A program made the position numbers and the translations under genes. A DNA stretch of 64,000 bases. Origin: Shimia_B sp039815465. Its GTDB lineage: Bacteria > Pseudomonadota > Alphaproteobacteria > Rhodobacterales > Rhodobacteraceae. The stretch's first letter is position 1, and each line of letters opens with the position of its first letter. The stretch lies in the NCBI GenBank assembly GCA_039815465.1, contig JBCBZG010000022.1:1-64000 (forward strand). The letters run 5' to 3'. The notes under the pieces are model-generated. The model was not told the origin of the DNA, made no database searches, and saw only the letters and a program-made list of their open reading frames with translations. This document shows, in pieces, positions 24,327-32,388 of this stretch.

Positions 24327-25633
24327 TGATCCTCGATACCGCGACCGCAACCCTTATTCTGATCGCCGCCTTTGTTGTGCTGATCTTTATCCGCATCCCG
24401 GTGGCTTTCGCCCTCGGTTTGGCCACGGTGCCGGTGGTGCTGCTAGAGCTTCGGCTGACACCCTTCATCGTGCTGGACCGGATGTTCCAGTCCTACAACT
24501 CCTTCATCCTGCTGGCTGTGCCCTTTTTCCTGCTGGCCGCGAACTTGATGAACTCCGGAAAGGTCACCGACCGATTGATCGAACTTGCTCGCGTGCTGAC
24601 TGGCTGGATGCCCGGCGGCTTGGGTCACGTGAATGTCGCGGTTTCGATGCTGTTTGCAGGCATTTCCGGCTCCTCAACCGCCGACGCGGCAGGGATCGGC
24701 AAAATCCTGATCCCAGCGATGCAGAAAGAGGGCTATGACACACGTTTCGCCGTGGCGATCACGGCCTGCTCGTCGGTGATGGGCGTAATCATCCCACCGT
24801 CGATCCTGATGATCGTCTGGGGCGGGGTGATGCAGGTGTCGGTCGGGGCGCTGTTTCTTGGCGGAGCTATTCCGGGCCTCATGATCGGCCTGACGCTGAT
24901 GGGCACGGTCTATTGCTTCGCCAAGGTGCGGAATTATCCAATTAATGCGACCCCCAGCTTGTGGGAGTTCGTTGATGCCTGGAAAGGGGCCGCGTTGGCG
25001 CTGATGACGCCCATCTTCGTGATTGGAGGTATCGTGGGCGGCATCGTCACCCCGACAGAAAGCGCCATCATCGCGGCGGCCTATGCGCTAATCCTCGGGA
25101 TGTTTGTCTACCGCACGGTCACGGTCCGCGACCTGGGCGGCATCCTCTACGATACAGCCCGCTTCGCGGCGATCTCGCTCTTTGCCATCGGGACGGCTTC
25201 GGCCTTTGGATGGCTTCTGTCCTTCTACAACGCGCCCCGAATGATTGTCGGTATCCTGACAGCGTGGGAGTTCGGCCCCTTTGGAACCGCGATGGTCATC
25301 GCGGCACTCTTCCTGCTCTTTGGCCTCTTCATCGATGCGATCCCCACGATCATCATCTTGGGCACTGTCCTGATGCCGGTCGCCCAAGCCGGAGGCGTTG
25401 ATCCCATTGCCTTTGCCATCATCGGGATCGTCTCACTGGCCTTTGGCCTCGTGACGCCGCCTTACGGGCTTTGTCTACTGATATCAGCGGCCATAGGCGG
25501 GCTGAACGTGGTCCAGGTGCTCCGCGAGGTGGTGATCATCCTGGCCCCCATGCTGGTAATCCTCGTCCTGCTCGCCGCGTTCCCCGCGATCATCCTTTGG
25601 CTTCCGAAACTGCTTATGCCCGGCGCGTTCTGA
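24326..25633 (+). CDS. dctM: TRAP transporter large membrane subunit (DctM family)
   Basis: The 435-residue protein has about twelve hydrophobic helices and typical DctM motifs: RIPVAFALGLATVPVVLLE at the N-terminus, AGISGSSTADAAGIGKILIP near residue 110, MGVIIPPSILMIVWGGV, and LGLVTPPYG-type FGLVTPPYGLCLLISAAIGG near 370. It is the channel-forming, Na+-coupled subunit. The gene is complete and directly coupled to dctQ. Confidence 0.92.
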   Translation: MILDTATATLILIAAFVVLIFIRIPVAFALGLATVPVVLLELRLTPFIVLDRMFQSYNSFILLAVPFFLLAANLMNSGKVTDRLIELARVLTGWMPGGLGHVNVAVSMLFAGISGSSTADAAGIGKILIPAMQKEGYDTRFAVAITACSSVMGVIIPPSILMIVWGGVMQVSVGALFLGGAIPGLMIGLTLMGTVYCFAKVRNYPINATPSLWEFVDAWKGAALALMTPIFVIGGIVGGIVTPTESAIIAAAYALILGMFVYRTVTVRDLGGILYDTARFAAISLFAIGTASAFGWLLSFYNAPRMIVGILTAWEFGPFGTAMVIAALFLLFGLFIDAIPTIIILGTVLMPVAQAGGVDPIAFAIIGIVSLAFGLVTPPYGLCLLISAAIGGLNVVQVLREVVIILAPMLVILVLLAAFPAIILWLPKLLMPGAF

Positions 25634-25671
25634 CCCGGCACCAAACCCACTCATTTACAGAAAGGCCCGCA

Positions 25672-26415
25672 ATGAAACTCCAAGGAAAAACCGCCATCGT
25701 CACCGGAGGGGGCCGCGACATTGGGCGGGCCGTCGCCGAAAAGCTGGCTTCAGAAGGCGCGAGCGTCGCGATCAACTACTTCTCAAGCTCGAAGGGCGCA
25801 GATGAAGCAGTTGAGGCCATCGAAGCACATGGCGGACGTGCCATCGCCGTCCAGGGGGACTTGAACAAGAAGTCCGACGCAGATGCCCTTGTGCAGGCTG
25901 CGGTGGATGCGTTTGGCGGCGTGGATATCCTCGTAAATAACGCAGGTGGTCTGATCGCGCGCAAGACCGTCGCCGAGATGCCGCTAGAGCATTGGGATGC
26001 GGTGATGCGTCTCAACCTGACAAGCACCTTCTTGATGACGCAAGCGTGCCTTGCCCACATGAAAAGCGGCGCAATCGTGAACCTTGCAAGCCAAGCGGGC
26101 CGCGATGGTGGAGGTCCTGGTGCCGTGGCCTACGCAACCTCGAAAGGGGCGGTGATGACCCTGACGAGAGGCCTCGCCAAGGAGGTTGGTCCCCATATTC
26201 GGGTCAACGCGCTGTGCCCCGGCATGATCGACACCGATTTCCACAATGTGCATACCCCGGATGCCGGGCGACGCGGCTACGAGGCAAACGCCCCGATGAA
26301 ACGCCAGGGCCACGTTGAAGACGCAGCCAACCTTGTTCTGTTTCTCGCTAGTGACGACAGCGCTTTCATCACGGGAACGAATATCGACATCAACGGCGGC
26401 ATGCTTTTCTCGTAG
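25672..26415 (+). CDS. SDR-family oxidoreductase, likely DEH/uronate reductase
   Basis: The 247-residue protein has a classical short-chain dehydrogenase layout: cofactor motif TGGGRDIGRAVAEKL at about 12-26, VNNAGG near 89, catalytic Ser in NLASQAG and YATSK with Tyr and Lys near 155, and SGNTxxxNGG-type end DSAFITGTNIDINGGMLFS. In alginate or pectin use an SDR reduces 4-deoxy-L-erythro-5-hexoseulose uronate (DEH) to 2-keto-3-deoxygluconate, or interconverts ketodeoxygluconates (KduD). The neighbours KdgF and KdgK make this job likely; it is not proved by the sequence alone. The start is ATG 25672 with AAAGG upstream. Confidence 0.8.
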   Translation: MKLQGKTAIVTGGGRDIGRAVAEKLASEGASVAINYFSSSKGADEAVEAIEAHGGRAIAVQGDLNKKSDADALVQAAVDAFGGVDILVNNAGGLIARKTVAEMPLEHWDAVMRLNLTSTFLMTQACLAHMKSGAIVNLASQAGRDGGGPGAVAYATSKGAVMTLTRGLAKEVGPHIRVNALCPGMIDTDFHNVHTPDAGRRGYEANAPMKRQGHVEDAANLVLFLASDDSAFITGTNIDINGGMLFS

Positions 26416-26432
26416 GTCGCAAGGATACCAAG

Positions 26433-26744
26433 ATGTCAGATTTCCCTATTGTCCCGACCGGACCCGACGTGACCCGGCAGGTCTTGTCGGATCATGAAAA
26501 ACTGATGGTTGTCGCGTTTCGTTTTGGCGCTGCGGGGGCGATTGGTGCCCTGCACAACCATCCGCACGTGCAATCAACCTACGTCGAAAGCGGGCGCTTT
26601 CGCTTCACGCTTGGCAAAGAAGAGCGTGAGGTTGGTCCGGGCGACAGCTTCGTGATCCCGTCCGAGCAGATGCACGGTTGCGTCTGCCTCGTGCCTGGCG
26701 TGCTCATCGACACTTTTACGCCGCGTCGTGATGATTTTCTCTGA
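26433..26744 (+). CDS. kdgF: KdgF-like cupin (unsaturated uronate linearisation)
   Basis: The 103-residue single-domain cupin has the metal-binding pattern HNHPHVQSTYVESGRF (His residues and Glu) and a second half GDSFVIPSEQMHGCVCL. The closing PGVLIDTFTPRRDDFL is characteristic of KdgF, a small cupin that speeds the ring opening of 4,5-unsaturated uronates from alginate or pectin lyases to the linear ketouronate. It lies between the SDR and the KdgK-like kinase and overlaps the latter's start by 17 bases. Metal ligands appear complete. Confidence 0.8.
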   Translation: MSDFPIVPTGPDVTRQVLSDHEKLMVVAFRFGAAGAIGALHNHPHVQSTYVESGRFRFTLGKEEREVGPGDSFVIPSEQMHGCVCLVPGVLIDTFTPRRDDFL

Positions 26745-27657
26745 AGGCAGCAGCCCAAGGCGCGTCTTGTCGATTGGGGAGTGTATGGCGGAACTCGCCC
26801 CTACCGGGGACGCTAGGACGTTTCGCATGGGCTTTGCTGGCGATACCTTCAACACGGCGTGGTATCTCGCCCAGATTTCGACCCAGACCGAGGTCGCCTA
26901 CTTCACCGCCGTCGGTGATGATGACCTGTCCGCCGAGATGCTGGCGTTCATGCGGGCCAGCGGAATTTCGGACGCCCATATCCAGGTGGTGCCGAAGAAG
27001 ACGGTTGGGCTCTATCGGATACATGTGAAGGAGGGGGAGCGCAGCTTCACCTATTGGAGGGAGGCATCAGCAGCCCGTGAGCTTGCCGCGAACGAAGATG
27101 CACTGAACTCGGCCCTTGATCAGGCGGACCTGATCTACTTCTCGGGGATCACACTCGCGATCCTCGAAGACGAACCCCGGAGCACTCTTCTGCGAGCCGT
27201 AGAAGCGGCACGGGTAAAGGGCAAAACCATCGCCTTCGACCCAAATCTGCGCCCCCGACTTTGGCAATCAGTTGAGGAAATGAAATCCAAAGTCATGCAG
27301 GCTGCGAGCCTTGCAGACCTAGTTTTACCCTCTTTCGAAGACGAAGCCGATTGGTTCGGCGATAGTGATCCCAAGGCAACTCTGGACCGATATGCGGAAC
27401 TCGGCGCTTCACATGTCGTAGTCAAAGACGGAGACAACCCGGTGATCTTTCAGTCCGACGCCAATCAAACCGAAGTGTTGGTTCCACCGATTGGCGTCCC
27501 AGAAGACACCACCGCTGCGGGTGACAGTTTCAATGCTGGCGTATTGAATGGCTTGATAGAGGGGCGGGACCTCCACACCAGCATCCAGGAAGGATGTGCG
27601 CTCGCAGGGCGCGTCGTTCAGCAATCCGGGGCGTTGGTTCCGGTTGGTCGGACCTGA
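26728..27657 (+). CDS. kdgK: PfkB-family sugar kinase, likely 2-keto-3-deoxygluconate kinase
   Basis: The 309-residue protein shows PfkB/ribokinase motifs: VLSIGECMAELAP at the N-terminus, GFAGDTFNTAWYLAQI (substrate-binding GGxxxN region variant), TIAFDPNLRPRLW in the middle, and the catalytic EDTTAAGDSFNAGVLNGLIE near residue 255 with Asp as base. GECMxE and DPNxRxxLW are typical of KdgK. With the upstream DEH-reductase-like and KdgF-like genes it completes a route to 2-keto-3-deoxy-6-phosphogluconate; the aldolase KdgA is not in this window. It ends the operon and converges with an MFS gene. Confidence 0.85.
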   Translation: MMIFSEGSSPRRVLSIGECMAELAPTGDARTFRMGFAGDTFNTAWYLAQISTQTEVAYFTAVGDDDLSAEMLAFMRASGISDAHIQVVPKKTVGLYRIHVKEGERSFTYWREASAARELAANEDALNSALDQADLIYFSGITLAILEDEPRSTLLRAVEAARVKGKTIAFDPNLRPRLWQSVEEMKSKVMQAASLADLVLPSFEDEADWFGDSDPKATLDRYAELGASHVVVKDGDNPVIFQSDANQTEVLVPPIGVPEDTTAAGDSFNAGVLNGLIEGRDLHTSIQEGCALAGRVVQQSGALVPVGRT

Positions 27658-27775
27658 TCGACCTAGCTTCCGGCCACCCAGATTGAGGGGACGGTTCCTC
27701 GATACACCTCAGTCTTCGTTCGGAAAGAGTTCGGCCCCCAACCTCGCCATAACGCATTCACAAAAGCGACCAGGT

Positions 27776-28996
27776 TCAAGATTGAACCAAAGCCCGCAAG
27801 TCATTCGCGGGGAATCTTGGCAGGGTTAGTGTAATCACGACAGCAATTGCCAAAAGACACGCGGCCCCTAGAAAGGCTGCGCCATAGCTTCCCGTTGCGT
27901 CCCAGATGAAACCTGCGGCCAGCGGGCTGATGGCGCACCCGGCGCTAAAGCAGCTATACAAAATCCCAAACAACGCGCCGTAGTTTCGGGTCCCGAAATA
28001 TCGGGCCGTATAGTAGCCGATCAGATCAACTTCGGCCCCAATCGCAAAGCCGAGCGCAATCGCACCAATGATGGCGAAGGACGCGCCGCCGAGCGCCATG
28101 ACGGCCAAACCCAGGGCGGCGGCGGAAAACAGAACCGCTGTGACATAGGGTGCGAAGATGCGATCAACGAGGAACCCGGCGCTGAGACGCCCGACGATGA
28201 CCGAGACGCCGATGATCGCCGTATAGCCTCCGGCTGTTTCGGGGCTGAACCCCGCATCCAGCAACATCGGTATGAAACTTGGGATCAAGCCGCAGACTCC
28301 GAATGCGATAAGGAAGAATACAAGGGCGAGCTTCCTGAACTCGGCCCGCTTTATGTCCGACTTCACGAGGGGCGTCTCCACGCCTTCAGTGCTGGCTGCA
28401 TCATCTTCCGGACCTCGATCTTTTATCCAGAGCCAGACAATCGGTATCGGCGCTATAATAATGAGGCTGAGGAGGGCCATGGCTGCCCGCCAGCCATGTT
28501 CGGCGACGTAAGGTGTAAAGATCGCTGGCAGCGCGGCTCCGGCAAAGCCGGTGGACATAAGACCAAGCCCCAGTGCCAGCCCCCGGTTGCGAGCAAACCA
28601 GCCGTTGATCGCCCGCGTAAAGGACACCGGTGTCGCCCCGGCCCCTGCCAGGGCGAACAGCGCCACGATGCCGTATAGCCCCAGGAGGCTGCCGTTCAGA
28701 AAGGTCGCGAAATAGGTGCTGACACCAAAGAGAAACATCGACGGGATTGCCACCTTGCGGATGCCGAACATGTCGATGGCCCGCCCAGCCAAAGGCACCG
28801 CCGCGATCAATATGATGGTCGCTGCTGTTTGAGCCCCACCAATCTGCGCACGGCTCCAGCCGAACTCGTCCTGCCAAGGAACAATCCAAAGGCCGAATGT
28901 ATAAAAGAGAACGGAGTTGATGGCGACGCCGATGCCAAAGAATGACGCAACCAACACACCCCATCCGCGTTTGAATTCGTTGACTTGGCTCGCCAT
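27776..28996 (-). CDS. MFS transporter, monocarboxylate/OFA-like
   Basis: The 406-residue protein has twelve hydrophobic segments in two halves separated by a charged loop (IKDRGPEDDAASTEGVETPL). It opens GWGVLVASFFGIGVAINSVL and has GWSRAQIGGAQ in the first loop, like monocarboxylate-type or oxalate/formate-antiporter MFS proteins. Start ATG 28996 has TGAGGTG upstream; the in-frame TTG at 29008 is rejected. It lies 36 bases after the cyclase gene and is the last gene of the gst-fah-cyclase-mfs operon, so it probably imports the operon's substrate. Confidence 0.85.
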   Translation of the reverse strand: MASQVNEFKRGWGVLVASFFGIGVAINSVLFYTFGLWIVPWQDEFGWSRAQIGGAQTAATIILIAAVPLAGRAIDMFGIRKVAIPSMFLFGVSTYFATFLNGSLLGLYGIVALFALAGAGATPVSFTRAINGWFARNRGLALGLGLMSTGFAGAALPAIFTPYVAEHGWRAAMALLSLIIIAPIPIVWLWIKDRGPEDDAASTEGVETPLVKSDIKRAEFRKLALVFFLIAFGVCGLIPSFIPMLLDAGFSPETAGGYTAIIGVSVIVGRLSAGFLVDRIFAPYVTAVLFSAAALGLAVMALGGASFAIIGAIALGFAIGAEVDLIGYYTARYFGTRNYGALFGILYSCFSAGCAISPLAAGFIWDATGSYGAAFLGAACLLAIAVVITLTLPRFPANDLRALVQS

Positions 28997-29032
28997 TGGG
29001 CACCTCAATCGAAACTTGAAAATGGGAAAGAG

Positions 29033-29797
29033 TTAGCTGTCGAGGATCGCGATAACCCTTGCGGGTGCGGCAGACGCCCCGGCCAGCTTGAGCGGCATCA
29101 CATGCACCGTGAAGCCCTGGGGCGGGAGCGCTGACAGGTTCGTCAACTGCTCCATATGCCAATAGGTGCGTTCGATGCCAACGCGGTGCGCCTCCCAGAA
29201 AAGATCGTCCCGGTTGTCAGCTTTGGCGCGAGCGATATGGACGTGGAACGGCAGGTCCCATCCCCATTGATCTATGCCCATCACCCGCGACCCTTGGTCG
29301 ATCAGCCACTCTGTGGCCTCCGCGCTCATACCGGTGCCGCGCTTCCAGAAATCAGGCTCGCCGTGGAATTTATCCCTGTCCGTTCGGATCAGGGTTATGG
29401 TGCCCTCTGTGATCTGTGCGCCGATCCTGTCCAACTCCGCCTTTAAGTCGGCCACGGTGATGGCCTCGCCATCGGGTTTGGCCGACATATCGAGCACGAC
29501 GCCGGGTCCGATGCACCGCTGAAGCGGGAGCGCCTCGATGCCTTCGGCAGGCTTGCCTTCCGATGTCAGCGCGTAGTGGATCGGCGCGTCGATGTGGGTT
29601 GTGGAATGCACCCCCAATTTGCGGATCGTGTCATCGGCCCATCCGTCGAAGTTCTTGGGCATCAGTCGGAAGGGAAGTCCCAGGGCCCGCAGCAACAGCT
29701 TGGAGGCAAAGCGGCTTTTCGGTTTGACCTTGATCCGGAGGAAGAAGGGGGCCGACGGGTTGTCCTGGATCGTGTGGGACAGATCGATGATCTTCAT
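29033..29797 (-). CDS. cyclase family protein (kynurenine-formamidase-like hydrolase)
   Basis: The 254-residue protein has the cyclase-family N-terminus MKIIDLSHTIQDNPSAPFF and the metal-binding block LGVHSTTHIDAPIHY near residues 62-76. In the usual motif this is HxGTHxDxPxHF; here the Gly is replaced by Thr (STTH) but the His and Asp ligands remain. A second part, RVMGIDQWGWDLPFHVHIAR, follows. These metal hydrolases open cyclic amides, imides or esters. The substrate is unknown. Its ATG overlaps the stop of the fumarylacetoacetate-hydrolase-like gene. Confidence 0.82.
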   Translation of the reverse strand: MKIIDLSHTIQDNPSAPFFLRIKVKPKSRFASKLLLRALGLPFRLMPKNFDGWADDTIRKLGVHSTTHIDAPIHYALTSEGKPAEGIEALPLQRCIGPGVVLDMSAKPDGEAITVADLKAELDRIGAQITEGTITLIRTDRDKFHGEPDFWKRGTGMSAEATEWLIDQGSRVMGIDQWGWDLPFHVHIARAKADNRDDLFWEAHRVGIERTYWHMEQLTNLSALPPQGFTVHVMPLKLAGASAAPARVIAILDS

Positions 29798-30783
29798 GCC
29801 CTTTTACCCGGGGCAGAGATGGTGTTCGTCAAATTACCCACACCGTCAATCGTCAATGATAGCGTATCGCCTGGCTTGATCAGGGCGTCGTTTTCCATTC
29901 CTGCCCCGCCGGGAAGCGTCCCCGATCCGAACAGTTCGCCCGGCACAAGTTGCTCGTCGCGAGAGGCATAGGCGATGGCTTCGGGCAGCGTAAACTGAGC
30001 GTTCGCATCGCTGACTTCAGCGACCTTCTTGCCATTGATCGCCACCGCCCCAGTGAGTGATCCCAGTTTGGGCAGAACTTCATCGGCGGTCACGATCTCG
30101 GCGGACATGGCGGCTGCGAAGTGCTTGGCCTTCTGCGGACCGAAGCCAGACTGCATCTCGTCGATTTGAACGTCCCGGGCGCTCAGGTCGTTGAGGACGA
30201 CAAAACCACCAATCGCGGCGGCGGCCTCGTCGGGCGACGCATTCAACAACGGTTTGGCAAGGATTGCTCCCAATTCAAGCTCGTAGTCCAACAGGTTTGA
30301 GTATGACGGCCATGGTAGGGCGTCGCCCTCGGTCAGCATCGTGTTGTGGTTGCTGAGGTAATAGATCGGTTGCTGATACCAGAGCCTGTGCGGTTTGAAT
30401 TTCGGGAACGGCTTCTTCGTCACTGCCTCGAAGACCCGGGTGATGGGGAAAGCGCGTGGCATAAGGCGGCGCACCATACCCCGTGACGCATTGATGACGT
30501 GGGCTTCGAACAGCATGAAATCACGAAATGACTTTAAGGCAACGGGCACGCAGGGCTGACAGGCTTCGCGGGCAGCGTCGGGCAGGTTCGGGGCTAGGGC
30601 AAGGAGGGAGTCTCGGCCCGATGCATTTATTTGGAGGAAGGGCATCACATCGTCGTCGGGTGTGATGCCCTGTTGATCCAGCAGCGCCAGAACCTCTAAA
30701 CTACCGCTTAGCCGTTTCCAGCCGGACGGAAGTGAAACCTCCGCCACCCGCCGTCCCTGTATTTGGCGTAGCCGTAACCTCAT
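29794..30783 (-). CDS. fumarylacetoacetate hydrolase (FAH) family protein
   Basis: The 329-residue protein has the FAH C-terminal fold: YYLSNHNTMLTEGDALPWPS, LDYELELGAILAKPLLN with acidic metal ligands (ELE), VVLNDLSARDVQIDEM, and GELFGSGTLPGGAGMEND-type loop with GSGT. FAH-family enzymes cleave C-C bonds of beta-diketones or decarboxylate and hydrate intermediates from aromatic breakdown. Together with the GST-like isomerase and cyclase it suggests degradation of an aromatic or alicyclic acid. Overlapping ATGA starts link it to the gene before and after. Confidence 0.85.
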   Translation of the reverse strand: MRLRLRQIQGRRVAEVSLPSGWKRLSGSLEVLALLDQQGITPDDDVMPFLQINASGRDSLLALAPNLPDAAREACQPCVPVALKSFRDFMLFEAHVINASRGMVRRLMPRAFPITRVFEAVTKKPFPKFKPHRLWYQQPIYYLSNHNTMLTEGDALPWPSYSNLLDYELELGAILAKPLLNASPDEAAAAIGGFVVLNDLSARDVQIDEMQSGFGPQKAKHFAAAMSAEIVTADEVLPKLGSLTGAVAINGKKVAEVSDANAQFTLPEAIAYASRDEQLVPGELFGSGTLPGGAGMENDALIKPGDTLSLTIDGVGNLTNTISAPGKRA

Positions 30784-31598
30784 TGATCCGTGTCCTCTGT
30801 GTGCTTGGTCGGTAGGAGCTTTGAACCGACCCAGTTGCGCAAACGTGCGTATTGGAATTCCGTGCGCTCACTCAGGCGCGTGTTCTTGTAGAAGGCTTCC
30901 GCATAGGCGGGGCGGGTCTGAAGCCGGTCCATCCAGGCCAGGGTTTTTTCGGCCTTTTGAAATGGGGCGTCGCAGCCAAGGTCCAGCATGCGGTCGATCA
31001 GGGGGGCCAGAGTCAGGTCCGCGAGGGTGAGTTGGGTTCCCATGATCCAAGGCCCGTTTTGCAGCGCCGCTTCGATCCGTTCGACAGTAAGGCTCAGATG
31101 TTGGTCGGCCTCGCGGATGTCTTCTACTGAGAACCCCTTGCCTTGGTTCATTTTGCCGTAGAAACCCTGGCGCACGGTCCGCATATCCGTGTCCTTTTGG
31201 AACGCCTTCGTTCCCTTGATCAGCCGCAACGACGGAAGAAACACTTTCTCGAACGATGGCACCCGCACCGCTTTGGTCGGAACCTCTTCCATGAAACGGA
31301 GCCAGGCGCGCATGTGGGCGCGCTCTACCGGGTCCGCCGGAGTCAGCGGCACTTCCGGGAACACCTCATCAAGGTATTCGACGATGGCCGAGCTTTCCGT
31401 GATGATCGCGCCGTCGTGGACGAGGGTTGGAACAACACCGTTCGGATTGATCGCCAGATATTCGGGATCAAGCTGCTCTTGCCGCGCAAAGCTGATCTCA
31501 CGAGATGTGAAAGTGATCCGCTTTTCCGCAAGCGTCAGCCGCACCTTTTGCGAACAGGTCGAGTAGGCCGCGTGATACAGCGTCAGGCCCGATGCCAT
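30780..31598 (-). CDS. glutathione S-transferase family protein
   Basis: The 272-residue protein has an N-terminal thioredoxin-like GST domain starting MASGLTLYHAAYSTCSQKVR, where the S-x-C-S-Q-K-V-R stretch is the catalytic loop. It has NPNGVVPTLVHDGAIITESS with cis-Pro and the ES glutathione-binding pair. The C-terminal domain is alpha-helical with GPWIMGTQLTLADLTLAPLI. It may work as a maleylpyruvate/maleylacetoacetate-type isomerase or an ether-cleaving GST next to FAH. ATG 31598 follows GGGAGGAAACGAC, a strong ribosome-binding site. It is first in its operon and divergent from tetR. Confidence 0.85.
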   Translation of the reverse strand: MASGLTLYHAAYSTCSQKVRLTLAEKRITFTSREISFARQEQLDPEYLAINPNGVVPTLVHDGAIITESSAIVEYLDEVFPEVPLTPADPVERAHMRAWLRFMEEVPTKAVRVPSFEKVFLPSLRLIKGTKAFQKDTDMRTVRQGFYGKMNQGKGFSVEDIREADQHLSLTVERIEAALQNGPWIMGTQLTLADLTLAPLIDRMLDLGCDAPFQKAEKTLAWMDRLQTRPAYAEAFYKNTRLSERTEFQYARLRNWVGSKLLPTKHTEDTDQ

Positions 31599-31700
31599 GT
31601 CGTTTCCTCCCGTAAACACCAATTTGGTATAAGCGCTTCATTTTTGAGTCAATAAAAATGGAGCGCTTGCTTCAAAATGTGAGTTTGGTATGCATTCGAC
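31599..31700. promoter_or_regulatory. TetR operator candidate in the gst/tetR divergent region
   Basis: AAGCGCTTCATTTTT (31631-31645) and AAAAATGGAGCGCTT (31654-31668) form a 15-bp inverted repeat with a single mismatched position around GAGTCAAT. TTTGGTAT is also repeated at 31623-31630 and 31684-31691. The site lies between the two divergent starts and is the natural target of the adjacent TetR protein. Confidence 0.6.
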
Positions 31701-32360
31701 ATGGCGGGATCGCGTTACAAAAAATCTGCACAAACCCAGGAACGGTTGTTGGATGCTGCTGAAGAACTCTTTGCTTTGCAGGGGTTTGATGTGACGACAA
31801 CTCGACAGATCACTGAGAAGGCAGGCGTCCGAAACGCGAGTGTGAACTACTACTTCGAGACGAAGCATGCTTTGGGTGTTGCCGTCCTGGCGCGTCGTTT
31901 CGATGTGTTGAGAGTTCAGAGGGAGGCGCGTCTAGCCGAGGTAGAGCCCGGTCAGGGGGCCGCGACGCTTCGGGCTATCGTCAATGCATTTGTGCTCCCA
32001 CTTGCTGAGTTGACCCGTAGCGGGGGACAGGGCTGGGCCAACTACAACCGGATCGTTGCACAACTATCGGCAAGCGGTGCATGGCCAAAAGATGACTACG
32101 TTGAGAAGGTCAATTCCTCGGCGGCCAAGTTCGTATCCGCTCTGCACATGGCCTTCCCCGAGGCCACGCTTCCCGACATCATTCGTGGATATCAGTTTAT
32201 GCTCGGGGCGGTCTTGCTTTCCTTCGCGGAGACTCGGCGCTTCGCAGAAATGAGCAGCGGCCTGATTGCGCCAGAGGATGTCTATGAGCGCCCAGAGATG
32301 CTTGTGGAATTCCTGGTCGGCGGTCTATCCCGAATGCTTGGCGAAACCAAAGAATCCTAG
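31701..32360 (+). CDS. TetR-family transcriptional regulator
   Basis: The 219-residue protein has the TetR N-terminal HTH (QERLLDAAEELFALQGFDVT, TTRQITEKAGVRNASVNYYF, ETKHALGVAVLARR) and a helical ligand domain with the C-terminal pattern LGAVLLSFAETRRFAEMSSG seen in many aromatic-pathway regulators. It is divergent from the gst-fah-cyclase-mfs operon and probably represses it and itself through the inverted repeat between the two genes. The effector is unknown. Confidence 0.88.
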   Translation: MAGSRYKKSAQTQERLLDAAEELFALQGFDVTTTRQITEKAGVRNASVNYYFETKHALGVAVLARRFDVLRVQREARLAEVEPGQGAATLRAIVNAFVLPLAELTRSGGQGWANYNRIVAQLSASGAWPKDDYVEKVNSSAAKFVSALHMAFPEATLPDIIRGYQFMLGAVLLSFAETRRFAEMSSGLIAPEDVYERPEMLVEFLVGGLSRMLGETKES

Positions 32361-32388
32361 AAGGCTGCGCAATCCAGAGATGGACATG

